Under the pieces are notes generated by a model. That model did not search any database and was not told where the DNA came from. It was given only the letters and a program-made list of their open reading frames with translations. Positions 24,015 through 32,338 of a stretch of 36,855 nucleotides of DNA are shown piece by piece; the stretch's first letter is position 1; every line of letters starts with the position of its first letter. The position numbers and the translations under genes are program-made. Source of the stretch: JAZDKP01 sp043802925 (GTDB lineage Bacteria; Fibrobacterota; OXYB2-FULL-49-7; JAEUSG01); NCBI GenBank assembly GCA_043802925.1, contig JAZDKP010000020.1:1-36855 (forward strand), in the 5' to 3' direction.

Positions 24015-25180
24015 GACAACTTGCCGGATTCTTCAAGGACGCACTCTCGACCTGCTTCATCTTCGCGCTCATGCTCGCGGGCTATCTCCTCTACCACCTT
24101 CTGCTTCCAGTCTTCCGGTTCAAACGGGCGCTCCGGATATTACTGGTGCTGACCGTGGCCGGCTGCACCGGCTTGGCCGCTGCTTATTTCATCTTTATGA
24201 AAAAAGCAGCGGAACCGCGGAACCAGGAGACGAAGGTGGAATCCATCATGGTCGTGGCCAAAGGCGCCTCCCTCCATCAGATCAGCGCCTTTTTGCAGCG
24301 CGCGGGTATCATTGAGTCACCGCTCCGGTTCCGGATCCTGGGCGTGATGCGGGGCGAATCCCGCAGAGTCAAGGCCGGTCGCTACCTCTTCAACAACCAG
24401 ATGCCTTTGGCCGACATCCTCGAGCGGCTCGCCAAAGGGTATACCTTCAGCATGAACGTGACCGTCCCCGAAGGACGCCCCTCCTGGGAAATCGCCTCCC
24501 TGTTCGCGCGCTGCATGAAGACCGACTCAACGGAATTCATGCGCCTTGTCATGGATCCCGCGTTCGCCCGGTCACTGGGCATCGATGCTCCCACGCTGGA
24601 GGGTTACCTCTTCCCGGACACCTACCAGTTCGACTACGACACACCGCCCCGCGACCTCCTGCGCACCATGATTGGCCGCTTTCAAATCAAATACGCGGGC
24701 TGCCTTCCGCCCTGCGCCGCGGCCCAACGCCTGAGCCGCCGCGAAATCGTCACCCTGGCCTCCATCATCGAGGGCGAAGCCGTCATCGACAGCGAACGGA
24801 CGATTATTGCCGGCGTTTTCTACAACCGTCTCCGAAAACGCATGCCCCTGGGCGCGGACCCCACGGTGCGCTATGCGGTCCGGAACTACACCACGCCACT
24901 CACCAAAAGCCAGCTCGCAATCAAATCGCCCTATAATACCCGCCTTTACCGCGACCTGCCGCCGGGCCCCATCAACAACCCGGGCGAAGCCTCGCTCCGG
25001 GCAGCGCTCTGCCCGGCTAAAACGCCCATGCTCTTCTTTGTGGCAAAGGTCGACGGCTCGTACGGCCACTTTTTCACAGCGACCCACGACGAACATCTAC
25101 GGATGAAGGAGGAGTCCCGGAAGGCGCGCCGGGCCGCGAGACTGAAGGCGGAGGCCGGAACAACCGTAGAAACGCCGTAA
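24011..25180 (+). CDS. mltG: MltG (YceG-like) endolytic peptidoglycan transglycosylase
   Basis: A 389-residue inner-membrane enzyme that cleaves nascent glycan strands and so sets peptidoglycan strand length. The TTG at 24011 is chosen because GGAAGG lies upstream and it overlaps the GT9 stop, as other pairs here do; the first ATG lies at 24071. A LysM-like substrate region ('VVAKGASLHQISAFLQ') precedes 'LEGYLFPDTYQF' and the catalytic 'LASIIEGEAV' (Glu254), 'RLRKRMPLGADPTV' and 'PPGPINNPG'. Two hydrophobic segments are predicted before the domain (about 13-38 and 42-67); most MltG proteins have one. It ends 10 nt before the stop of the convergent GT4 gene. Confidence 0.92.
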   Translation: MRQLAGFFKDALSTCFIFALMLAGYLLYHLLLPVFRFKRALRILLVLTVAGCTGLAAAYFIFMKKAAEPRNQETKVESIMVVAKGASLHQISAFLQRAGIIESPLRFRILGVMRGESRRVKAGRYLFNNQMPLADILERLAKGYTFSMNVTVPEGRPSWEIASLFARCMKTDSTEFMRLVMDPAFARSLGIDAPTLEGYLFPDTYQFDYDTPPRDLLRTMIGRFQIKYAGCLPPCAAAQRLSRREIVTLASIIEGEAVIDSERTIIAGVFYNRLRKRMPLGADPTVRYAVRNYTTPLTKSQLAIKSPYNTRLYRDLPPGPINNPGEASLRAALCPAKTPMLFFVAKVDGSYGHFFTATHDEHLRMKEESRKARRAARLKAEAGTTVETP

Positions 25181-25190
25181 CGGTTTTACG

Positions 25191-26384
25191 TCAGCGTCTC
25201 CGCTTGGGTTCAAAAATCTTGTCGTACACCATTTCCGTCTTGCCCGCAATCATGTTCCACGAAAAAAGCGAGAGGACGCGCTGCCGGCCGTTTTTGGCAA
25301 AGGCCTGCGCGGTCTCAGGTTCGTCCAGCAGACGCAGGATGGCCGTGGCCACCGCGGCTTCGTCAAGCGGGTCCACCAGGTAACCCGTCTTGCCGTCAGC
25401 CACGGAATCAACCACACCGCCGCTTTTACCGCCAATGACCGGTTTTTCCGAAGCCTGCGCCTCAATAAAGGTGATGCCGAACCCCTCGACGTCGCCATTC
25501 GCCTCCCCGCGGTTGGGCATGATGTAGATGTCGGACAGGGCATAATGATAGGGCAGGTCACGGTCGGACACGAAGCCCGTGAAAATCACCTGCTCCGACA
25601 AACCGTAGTCCTGCGCCATTTGCGTTAAACGCGAGCGGTCAGGCCCGTCACCCACCACCAGATAAACAATGTCCCGGGCGCGTTCCCCGAGAATTTTAAG
25701 GGCGCCGAGTACCGTGTCGACCCCCTTGCGCGGCCGGAGCTCGGCCACGGTCAGAAGCACCTTTTTACGGCGTGCGCCATATTTGACACGTAGAAACTCG
25801 GCGTCGAGCCCGGGACGGAAGGTCTCCTCGTCCACGCCGAACCCGATGACCGACACGGGCGTGCGCGACAGGGGGAAGCGGTTGAGCGCCTCGCGGACAT
25901 GGTTGTTGCCCGCGATGAGCCAGGCGGCCTTGCGGAGCGTGGCCACCATGGCCCGCTGCCGGAAGAAGGAACGCGCGGCCATGGTAATTTCCGCGCCGTG
26001 GCAGGTCACCACATACTTATAGAAGAGGACATGCCGGAAGAGGCGGGCCACCGCGCCGCAGGGAATCCAGTTGATACAATGCACCAGGCGGATCCGGTGG
26101 CGCAGCACAGCTGCGGCGAAATAGAACATCATGGGCAGCAGCCGCAAAAAACGCACGCCCACGCCCTTCATCCGGATGACCTTGTAGGGCACCTGCGCGT
26201 CAAACTCGGCCGCGCCGGGCCAGTCCCGCGCCAGCACCACAAGCGTGTAACCGAGCTTGTGGAGGTGGCGGCAGAGCTCGTAGGAATACGTCTGGATGCC
26301 CCCGCGCTGGGGATAGAAGTTGAAGGCAAAGACAAGGAGGGGGCGGCGTTTATCGTAACGGGCAATGGGCGCGTAGCATCGCAT
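25191..26384 (-). CDS. GT4-family glycosyltransferase (PimB-like)
   Basis: A 397-residue GT-B protein. The N-terminus has 'NFYPQRGGIQTYSYELCRHL', and 'TCHGAEI' lies in the acceptor domain. The donor domain has 'LLTVAELRPRKGVDTVL', 'YLVVGDGPDR', 'QVIFTGFVSDRDLPYHYALSDIYIMP' and the E-x7-E motif in 'EGFGITFIEAQASEKPVIGG'. The ATG at 26384 is chosen because it gives the normal family start; the frame stays open upstream into the radical SAM gene. It is the last gene of a leftward run with the radical SAM and GT2 genes and probably contributes to a surface glycan. Donor and acceptor are unknown. It is convergent with mltG. Confidence 0.88.
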   Translation of the reverse strand: MRCYAPIARYDKRRPLLVFAFNFYPQRGGIQTYSYELCRHLHKLGYTLVVLARDWPGAAEFDAQVPYKVIRMKGVGVRFLRLLPMMFYFAAAVLRHRIRLVHCINWIPCGAVARLFRHVLFYKYVVTCHGAEITMAARSFFRQRAMVATLRKAAWLIAGNNHVREALNRFPLSRTPVSVIGFGVDEETFRPGLDAEFLRVKYGARRKKVLLTVAELRPRKGVDTVLGALKILGERARDIVYLVVGDGPDRSRLTQMAQDYGLSEQVIFTGFVSDRDLPYHYALSDIYIMPNRGEANGDVEGFGITFIEAQASEKPVIGGKSGGVVDSVADGKTGYLVDPLDEAAVATAILRLLDEPETAQAFAKNGRQRVLSLFSWNMIAGKTEMVYDKIFEPKRRR

Positions 26385-26434
26385 GGTGCAGGTAAAATAA
26401 ATTCTACAACGGAACCGGAGCCAAGAATAAACCG

Positions 26435-27478
26435 TTAAAACCCGGGCAGCGCGCGCCGCATGGCGGACAGCTTCCGGAAGTCGCGGGGGATGCAGTCGCG
26501 GCAGACCGGGGCCACCCTCTTTTTTCGGAACCCCCTGCGGACGCAAACCATGGCCGCGCCGTTCAGGAGCTCGTCACGGCTGTTTTCAACCACGTTGCCG
26601 GTTTTAACGCCGCTGTTGGTGTAAAGCGCGCAGCAGGGCGACACGTCGCCGTTGACGGCCACGAACAACTGGAGCCACGGGAGCAGGCACCCGGTTCCCG
26701 CGGCCGCGTTGTCGCGGGCGTACAGCCGCTGGATCCGCTTGAATTGCGAAAGCAGGTCGCGGAGGTTGGTCTCAATATGGAGTTCCCGGGCGCGCGCGGC
26801 CGCAGTGGTTAGGCTCTTCCGCAACAGCCCAAAATCGACCCCGTCCAGCAGTTCCTTCCGCCGCTCCTCGGTCATTCCTTCGGTCTGGAGTTCGCGGAAA
26901 TAGACCCGCTTAACGCCCAGCCCGTCGGCGAGTGACACCACGTCCGCGAGGCCGGCCATGTTCTCCTTCATGAGCACATATTCAAAACGCACCTCCATTT
27001 TCCCTTGCGTACCCTGCACCAGCGCACGCACGTTCCCGAGAATCTGCGCGAAGGCGTCGGTGCCACGGACCGCACGGTAGGTGGCCGCGTCCGCCGCGTC
27101 AATGGAAACTTTAAGCACATGCGGCCCCTGCTCGATGAGCCGGTCCACGGTTTCGCGGCAGGTGACCAGGTTGGTGGACATCATGGTGCGCACGCCGTGC
27201 GTGCGACAGAACCCGATCATGTTAAAGAGGCGCGGGTGGAGGAGCGGTTCGCCCGCGCCCGCAAAGACGATGCGCGGCGGTGAAAGCTTTTTCATGGCCA
27301 GGTGAAAAACGCTTTCCTCCATGTGCGAAGCCTTTTCCACGCTGTCGGGCCGGATGCACATCCGGCAGTTGAGGTTGCAGGCCGTCGTGGGCTCCAGCTG
27401 AACATTGAGCGGCGCGTGCCGGATGCGGTCCGTCTTGAAGAACGCGCTGAAAGCGGCCAGGGCCATGTCCTTAATCAT
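26435..27478 (-). CDS. Radical SAM protein with SPASM-like C-terminal domain
   Basis: A 347-residue enzyme. The ATG at 27478 overlaps the GT2 stop by 8 nt; the frame is open further upstream, but only as a shadow of the GT2 gene. The radical SAM cluster CNLNCRMC (Cys34, Cys38, Cys41) is complete, followed by the SAM-binding 'FAGAGEPLLHP' and a barrel. A cysteine-rich SPASM-like domain near the C-terminus ('AVNGDVSPCCALYTNSG', 'VCRDCIPRDF') should bind an auxiliary cluster. Such proteins modify peptides, sugars or alcohols. Its place between two glycosyltransferases suggests a step in making or modifying a glycan or glycosylated surface protein, but the substrate cannot be read from sequence. 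Confidence 0.87.
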   Translation of the reverse strand: MIKDMALAAFSAFFKTDRIRHAPLNVQLEPTTACNLNCRMCIRPDSVEKASHMEESVFHLAMKKLSPPRIVFAGAGEPLLHPRLFNMIGFCRTHGVRTMMSTNLVTCRETVDRLIEQGPHVLKVSIDAADAATYRAVRGTDAFAQILGNVRALVQGTQGKMEVRFEYVLMKENMAGLADVVSLADGLGVKRVYFRELQTEGMTEERRKELLDGVDFGLLRKSLTTAAARARELHIETNLRDLLSQFKRIQRLYARDNAAAGTGCLLPWLQLFVAVNGDVSPCCALYTNSGVKTGNVVENSRDELLNGAAMVCVRRGFRKKRVAPVCRDCIPRDFRKLSAMRRALPGF

Positions 27479-28391
27479 AGCGGTGGCGCTCCTGAAGGTT
27501 GTGGTATATGACCCGATAGGTGATGTAATCATACAGATGGTAGGCCGTGTTGCGGAACGGGAGGATGGCGGCGAAGAAGCGGGCCAGCCGGAACCACGAC
27601 TTTGCAAAGAAAAAGTTGAAAGCAGCGCGAATGCCGCGGTGGCGCGAGCGGAAGAGGAAGAGGTAGCCCCGTTCGCCATGCTCCGGGCAGTCCGTAATCA
27701 GGCGGCGCAGGTTGCCCCGGGCGTAGCGCGTCGTCTTTTCAATGTGCTGGGACAGTGTCAGTGGATGGCAATGGAACGCCACGGCATTGCGCAGCACCCG
27801 GAAGGACGCGCCCTGCCCGGCCAGGCGGAAACCGATTTCAAGGTCCTCCCCGCCGGGTTCGCAATAGGCCTCGTTGAACCCGCCGGTCTTTTCGAGAAGC
27901 GAACGCGACACCGAAGCGTTGTGGGTCCGAAAATACTTGGGCGGTACCGTGGCAAAAGGACCCAGTTTAAAGGCGCCGCGGCTCACACGGTACCAGGCGA
28001 GCGTGTTGTTCCGCTCCTCCTCCGCGGGTTCCACTTTTCCGATATTGGCCGTGCCCGGCTCCGCGAGCAGGGCCAGGGCGTGGTGCTTCAACAGGTCCGG
28101 GTGCGCCGTCATGTCGCCGTCGAGAAAGAGGACGAATTTGCCCTGGGCCTGCTTGAACGCCGCGTTGCGCGCGCGCGCCGGGCCGCCCGCGCCGTGGAGG
28201 AACACGGGTTTCAGCGTAAAAGAGCCATGCCAGGTTTCCAGAAAAGCGCGGGTATCGTCCGTGGAACCGTCATCCGCAACCACGGCCTCAAAAAGGTCCG
28301 CGTCGAGGGACTGCTTTGCCAATGAATCGAGCAGTCGGGACAGGTTGTCCCGCTGATTATGGCAGGGAATGATGACGGACAAAAACCGCAT
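27471..28391 (-). CDS. GT2-family glycosyltransferase
   Basis: A 306-residue GT-A enzyme: 'FLSVIIPCHNQRDNLSRLL', the nucleotide-binding 'VVADDGSTDDT', the D-x-D-type metal site 'FLDGDMTAHPD', then a domain with 'GGEDLEIGFRL' that probably holds the catalytic base. The C-terminal part with basic and aromatic residues ('FNFFFAKSWFRLARFFAAILPF') may contact the membrane. It is the first gene of the leftward run GT2, radical SAM, GT4 and begins 36 nt after the flagellin stop. It could share flagellin transcription, so flagellar glycosylation is a reasonable but unproven role. Confidence 0.9.
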   Translation of the reverse strand: MRFLSVIIPCHNQRDNLSRLLDSLAKQSLDADLFEAVVADDGSTDDTRAFLETWHGSFTLKPVFLHGAGGPARARNAAFKQAQGKFVLFLDGDMTAHPDLLKHHALALLAEPGTANIGKVEPAEEERNNTLAWYRVSRGAFKLGPFATVPPKYFRTHNASVSRSLLEKTGGFNEAYCEPGGEDLEIGFRLAGQGASFRVLRNAVAFHCHPLTLSQHIEKTTRYARGNLRRLITDCPEHGERGYLFLFRSRHRGIRAAFNFFFAKSWFRLARFFAAILPFRNTAYHLYDYITYRVIYHNLQERHRYD

Positions 28392-28427
28392 TATGAAAAT
28401 ATATCAAATGCGGCCGGACAAGGGAAG

Positions 28428-29249
28428 CTATTGCAGGAGCGCCATCATGTTGTTCCGGCTGATCTCGTTGAAGTTCCGGAGCGAGAGCAGAGCGGACTGG
28501 TTGAGCAACTGGTCACGCGTGGCCTGCATGACGCCTTCGGCAAAGTCCTGGTCGCGGAGCCGCGATTCCGCATCTTGCGTGTTGATGGCGGCGTTTGTGT
28601 TGGCCTGGGCCGCAAACTCCATGCGGTTCATGTTTGCGCCGATGTCCGTGCGCTGCGACGAAACATTTTTGATTGCGTTATCAACGGCCGTGAGCGCATT
28701 CTGCGCATTGGCCGGGTTTGAAATATCCGTGGCCGCGGTCCCCAGGTTCGCGGCCGTGAAATCAGCGCCCTGAATTGGAAGTTCACTGCCTGGATTGGGG
28801 CCGGCCAGCACCTGTCCCCCGCCCGCGGCCAAACCCTGCCCGTTGGCCACGTTTTGCGTGTTGAACTGCGCGGAACCGGAGATGCGGGTGAGCTCGGCGT
28901 TCAATTGCTGGTATTCCTGGTTGAGCGCATCGCGGTTGGACTGGTTCAGTGTGCCATTGCTCGCTTGAAGGGCGAGCTCACGCTGCCGTTGGAGGATGGA
29001 CGTTGTTTCATTGCCCGTGCCCTCGGCGATGGACTGCGCGGCCTGGGCATAGTCGATATTGACGTTGGCCGCCTGATAACCGCGTATTTGCGTGCGCATC
29101 TCCTCGGACACGGAAAGCCCGGACGCGTCATCGGACGCGCGGTTGATTCGCAGGCCCGTGGAGAGCTTTTCGAGGACCTTGGAATAATTGCTTTGGGTTT
29201 TGCGGGCAGCGCTCAGGATACCGAGCGAAGTGGCTTTTTCTATCAACAT
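28428..29249 (-). CDS. Flagellin
   Basis: A 273-residue filament protein. The ATG at 29249 has GGAGG 5 nt upstream; an in-frame ATG 12 nt earlier would cover that site. The conserved D0/D1 N-terminus is clear ('LEKLSTGLRINRASDDASGLSVSEEMRTQIRG'), as is 'NIDYAQAAQSIAEG'. The variable central region is very short (about 130-195), so the filament lacks large outer domains. The C-terminal D1 helix is present ('MEFAAQANTNAAINTQDAESRLRDQDFA'). The last 25 residues diverge: the usual 'AMLAQAN' segment reads LLSLRNFN before the final MMALLQ. A single flagellin gene appears here with no other flagellar gene. It is driven by its own sigma-28 promoter and followed by glycosyltransferases. Confidence 0.95.
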   Translation of the reverse strand: MLIEKATSLGILSAARKTQSNYSKVLEKLSTGLRINRASDDASGLSVSEEMRTQIRGYQAANVNIDYAQAAQSIAEGTGNETTSILQRQRELALQASNGTLNQSNRDALNQEYQQLNAELTRISGSAQFNTQNVANGQGLAAGGGQVLAGPNPGSELPIQGADFTAANLGTAATDISNPANAQNALTAVDNAIKNVSSQRTDIGANMNRMEFAAQANTNAAINTQDAESRLRDQDFAEGVMQATRDQLLNQSALLSLRNFNEISRNNMMALLQ

Positions 29250-29266
29250 AATCGCCTCCACATGGA

Positions 29267-29282
29267 GTTAAGCGGCCTTAAC
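29267..29282 (-). promoter_or_regulatory. Hairpin in the flagellin leader, next to the ribosome site
   Basis: GTTAAG-GCCG-CTTAAC on the minus strand is a perfect 6-bp stem with a 4-nt loop, 7 nt upstream of the flagellin Shine-Dalgarno GGAGG (29259-29255). A weaker longer-range pairing (29285-29292 with 29325-29331) encloses a CAAGGACG segment resembling a CsrA-type GGA site. Together they suggest post-transcriptional control of flagellin, but this is inference from sequence only. Confidence 0.4.
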
Positions 29283-29342
29283 ACGTCCCTATGCAGCGAA
29301 AATGCGTCCTTGCGTGGGCAATCGATAGGACTACCCATTTTA

Positions 29343-29369
29343 TTATCGGCATTTTGCATGCAAACTTTA
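29343..29369 (-). promoter_or_regulatory. Consensus sigma-28 (FliA) promoter of the flagellin gene
   Basis: On the minus strand the sequence reads TAAAGTTT (29369-29362), an 11-nt spacer, GCCGATAA (29350-29343). This equals the textbook sigma-28 consensus TAAAGTTT-N11-GCCGATAA at every specified base. Transcription should start near 29336, giving an 87-nt leader before the ATG at 29249. It predicts that this organism has a FliA-type sigma factor and late-class control of flagellin. Confidence 0.93.
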
Positions 29370-29397
29370 GTTTTAATTCTTTATATTCTTTTCAATA

Positions 29398-30336
29398 TTA
29401 ATGCTTTTTATGTTTCTTTTTCTTAAAAATCAGCTTTGGTTCAGCCATACTGACCATTGTGCGGGTATTGACCGAAGAGGTCACCCAGGTATTTCCACCC
29501 ACAACCGCGTTTTTCCCGATAACGGTGTTCCCACCCAAAATAGTGGCATTGGCATACACGGTCACATTGTCCTCAAGCGTGGGATGGCGTTTGGCCCCCT
29601 TGATGATACGGCCCCGCTCGTCACGCGGGAAAGAGAGCGCTCCCAAAGTGACGCCCTGGTAGATTTTCACGTTGTTCCCGATGAGCGTGGTCTCGCCGAT
29701 GACAACACCCGTGCCGTGGTCGATGAAAAAGGCATGGCCTATTCTTGCGCCGGGATGAATGTCAATTCCCGTCTCCTTGTGCGCCCATTCGCTCATGATG
29801 CGCGGAATGAGCGGCACGCAGCTCTGGTACAGCACATGGGCGAGACGGTGCACGGTAATGGCCTTAATAAATGGATAGCTCACAATGACCTCGTCCACGG
29901 ACCGGGCCGCGGGATCCCCTTCCAACGCGGCCTGTACGTCCGATTTCAGCATTTCGCGGATGGCCGGAATCTTTTCGAGCAGTTCCACGGTCACGGTATA
30001 GGCCATGTCCCCGCAGTCGCACCGTTTGCACGCAGGCGCGTCCTTGCGCGGGCACTGGTATTCGAGCGCGCGGTGGATCTGCAAAAAAAGTTTGTCAAAA
30101 AGCCCTTCGAGCAGGTTCCCGATATAATAGGAAACCCCGGTGGAGGTAATGGTCTCAGGGCCCACAAACCCCGGAAAGATGATTTTAAAGAAATCGTGGA
30201 TAATTTCCACCACGTTGTCCGAATTGGGCAGGTTAAGTCCGTCAATCTGGTTGATTCCCTGCTTTTTTTCATAGGAACGGACCAGTTTCCGCGTCAAGGT
30301 CTTCAACTTCTTCTGTTTCCACAACGGGGCATTCAT
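29398..30336 (-). CDS. cysE: Serine O-acetyltransferase
   Basis: A 312-residue enzyme acetylating serine to O-acetylserine, the cysteine precursor. A helical N-terminal domain (about 1-180) precedes a left-handed beta-helix of hexapeptide repeats (about 190-300): 'GIDIHPGARIGHAFFIDHGTGVVIGE', 'VKIYQGVTLGAL', 'RHPTLEDNVTVYANATILGG'. The catalytic histidine of 'DHGTG' is present. The unusual part is a Cys-rich patch near residues 95-110 ('QCPRKDAPACKRCDCGD'), seen in the longer EpsC-like bacterial form. AAGGAGA precedes the ATG, 15 nt after nadA. It is the last gene of the sulfur/cofactor run and ends just before the flagellin promoter. Confidence 0.9.
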   Translation of the reverse strand: MNAPLWKQKKLKTLTRKLVRSYEKKQGINQIDGLNLPNSDNVVEIIHDFFKIIFPGFVGPETITSTGVSYYIGNLLEGLFDKLFLQIHRALEYQCPRKDAPACKRCDCGDMAYTVTVELLEKIPAIREMLKSDVQAALEGDPAARSVDEVIVSYPFIKAITVHRLAHVLYQSCVPLIPRIMSEWAHKETGIDIHPGARIGHAFFIDHGTGVVIGETTLIGNNVKIYQGVTLGALSFPRDERGRIIKGAKRHPTLEDNVTVYANATILGGNTVIGKNAVVGGNTWVTSSVNTRTMVSMAEPKLIFKKKKHKKH

Positions 30337-30351
30337 TATGCGTCTCCTTCT

Positions 30352-31254
30352 TTACAGTGCAAGCATTGCATCAATCGCCTGTTTCGCGCGCGCGGCAATC
30401 TGCGGGTCCACCGTGACCTCGCCGACGTCCTGTTCGAGCGAATGCAGGATTTTATCCAGGGTAATCTTTTTCATATTGGGACAGAGGATGTCCTTGGCCA
30501 AAAGATGGAATTCCTTGTCCGGGCACCGTTTCCGGAGCTGGGTGAGAATTCCCTTTTCCGTGCCGATGAGGAATTCGCGGGCAAGTGACTTTTGCGCATA
30601 TTCAATCATCTGCCCGGTCGAAAGCGCGGCGTGAGCGAGTACAATGACCTCGGGCCGGCATTCGGGATGCACCAGCACCACGGCCCCGGGATGCCGCGCC
30701 TTGGCCTGTTGCACCACCTCCGCGGTGATGCGCGCGTGCGTGGGACAATAGCCGCTCCAGGTCACGATGTCACGCCCTGTCCGCGATTTGACGAAATCGC
30801 CGAGGAAGCGGTCGGGAACAAAGAGGATTCGTTTGTCCTTCGGAATCGATTCAACGACCGTGATGGCATTGGACGAGGTGCAGCAAATGTCGGACGCGGC
30901 CTTGACCGCGGCGCTGGAATTGACATAGCACACCGTAACGCTTCCGGGATGCGCCTGCTGAAACGCTTTCAGCTCCTCCGGCGTGATCATGTCCGCCATG
31001 GGACAACCGGCCTCGCTATCGGGCAATAGCACTTTTTTCTGCGGAGAGAGAATTTTGGCGGTCTCGGCCATGAAATAGACGCCGCAGAAGACGATGCGCT
31101 TTCCAGGCGCTGCGGCCGCCTGCCGGCTCAGGCCCAGCGAATCGCCCACGTAGTCGGCCACGGCCTGGACTTCTTCGGGCATATAGTGGTGCGCGAGGAG
31201 GATCGCCTCTTTTTCGCGCTTGAGCGTCAGAATTCTTTCCACGGTTTCGTTCAT
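30352..31254 (-). CDS. nadA: NadA, quinolinate synthase
   Basis: A 300-residue [4Fe-4S] enzyme condensing iminoaspartate with dihydroxyacetone phosphate to quinolinate for NAD. The three cluster cysteines appear in their family settings: 'SEAGCPMADM' (Cys84), 'WSGYCPTHARI' and 'DILCPNMKKITL'. 'AHHYMPEEVQAVADYVGDSLGLS' is the N-terminal active-site segment. Length is typical of the shorter bacterial type. nadB and nadC are not in the window. No Shine-Dalgarno is obvious. It lies 16 nt after mnmA and 15 nt before the serine acetyltransferase. Confidence 0.95.
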   Translation of the reverse strand: MNETVERILTLKREKEAILLAHHYMPEEVQAVADYVGDSLGLSRQAAAAPGKRIVFCGVYFMAETAKILSPQKKVLLPDSEAGCPMADMITPEELKAFQQAHPGSVTVCYVNSSAAVKAASDICCTSSNAITVVESIPKDKRILFVPDRFLGDFVKSRTGRDIVTWSGYCPTHARITAEVVQQAKARHPGAVVLVHPECRPEVIVLAHAALSTGQMIEYAQKSLAREFLIGTEKGILTQLRKRCPDKEFHLLAKDILCPNMKKITLDKILHSLEQDVGEVTVDPQIAARAKQAIDAMLAL

Positions 31255-31270
31255 CGTTCAATCCGCGGGC

Positions 31271-32332
31271 TTAATCCTTTTCCAGCTTGCGTTCAATGAT
31301 ACCGCCGCCCATCACTTCATTCCCGCGGTAGAGGACCGCGGACTGCCCGGGCGCAACCGATTCCACGGGCGTCTTGAACCGGATGCGCATGCGCTCTCCA
31401 TCCAACGTCTCGAGGATTCCATCCACGGCAGGACTGCGGTACCGGATGCGCACTTCGTACGTTTCACCTGCGCGAACCGGGTCGTGGCAGAGCGTGACGC
31501 CGGATAGTTCCACACCCCACGCCTGAAGTTCTTTTTTGCCGCCCAGCGTAATCGTGTTGGCCGTTGCATCGATGGCCGTGACATAGGTACGCTCGCCGAA
31601 AGGCGGCAGTCCCTTGCGCTGGCCGATGGTGTAACGGTGCAAGCCAAGATGTTCACCGGCAGGCGACCCGTCCGCATGAAACATAAATCCTTTGACCCCG
31701 GTGAAGCCACGGCTTTGCATGAACGCGGCGTAATCTCCGTCCGGAAGAAAGCAGATATCCTGGCTCTCCCGCTTGTCATGCACCGGCAGGTCCAGTTCCT
31801 TCGCCGTCTGTCGCACCTCCTCCTTGGTCATTTCCCCCACCGGAAACAGAATCCGTTCCAGGGTGCCGGGCTTGAGCATATATAGGAAATATGACTGGTC
31901 CTTGTTCTCGTCTTGTCCCTTGAAGAGGCGGCCAAGGCTTATTTTCGCGTAGTGGCCTGTTGCAACATACTCCATGCCGAACAGCCGGGCCTGTTTGAGC
32001 AGGAAATCAAACTTGAGGAAAGCATTGCAGCGTACACAAGGGTTGGGCGTGCGCCCTTTTGCATACTCGGAACAGAAATCATCAACGACCGCGCTGGCAA
32101 AGAGTTTCCGTACGTCCAGGACCATGTGGGGAATGCCGAGTTTTTCAGCCACGCGCTTGGCGTCGGACACGGGCGCGTAACCGCAGCAGCTTTTGAGTGA
32201 CTCCTTGCCGCAGGACTGGAAGAGTTTCATTGTGACACCCGTGACCTGGTGGCCCTGCGCCTTAAGCAGGGCCGCGGCCGTAGAGGAGTCAACGCCGCCG
32301 CTCATGGCAACGAGCACCTTGAGTTTTTGCAT
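31271..32332 (-). CDS. mnmA: MnmA, tRNA-specific 2-thiouridylase
   Basis: A 353-residue enzyme installing the 2-thio group on wobble uridine 34 of tRNAs for Lys, Glu and Gln. The PP-loop AMSGGVDSS adenylates the tRNA. The catalytic cysteines lie in 'PNPCVRCNAFLKF' and 'SQDICFLPDGDY'. The C-terminal beta domain ('HRYTIGQRKGLP') follows. Its sulfur comes from a cysteine desulfurase relay, and none of the relay genes is here. It sits six nt downstream of bioB in the leftward operon. Confidence 0.95.
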   Translation of the reverse strand: MQKLKVLVAMSGGVDSSTAAALLKAQGHQVTGVTMKLFQSCGKESLKSCCGYAPVSDAKRVAEKLGIPHMVLDVRKLFASAVVDDFCSEYAKGRTPNPCVRCNAFLKFDFLLKQARLFGMEYVATGHYAKISLGRLFKGQDENKDQSYFLYMLKPGTLERILFPVGEMTKEEVRQTAKELDLPVHDKRESQDICFLPDGDYAAFMQSRGFTGVKGFMFHADGSPAGEHLGLHRYTIGQRKGLPPFGERTYVTAIDATANTITLGGKKELQAWGVELSGVTLCHDPVRAGETYEVRIRYRSPAVDGILETLDGERMRIRFKTPVESVAPGQSAVLYRGNEVMGGGIIERKLEKD

Positions 32333-32338
32333 GGGGCC

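Noticed and set aside
27405..28325. Rightward open frame of 306 codons opposite the GT2 gene
   Set aside because: The GT2 protein on the other strand has all its catalytic motifs; this frame has none and a biased composition.
29401..30588. Rightward open frame of 395 codons opposite the serine acetyltransferase and nadA
   Set aside because: It spans two real genes on the opposite strand and has no recognisable domain or ribosome site.
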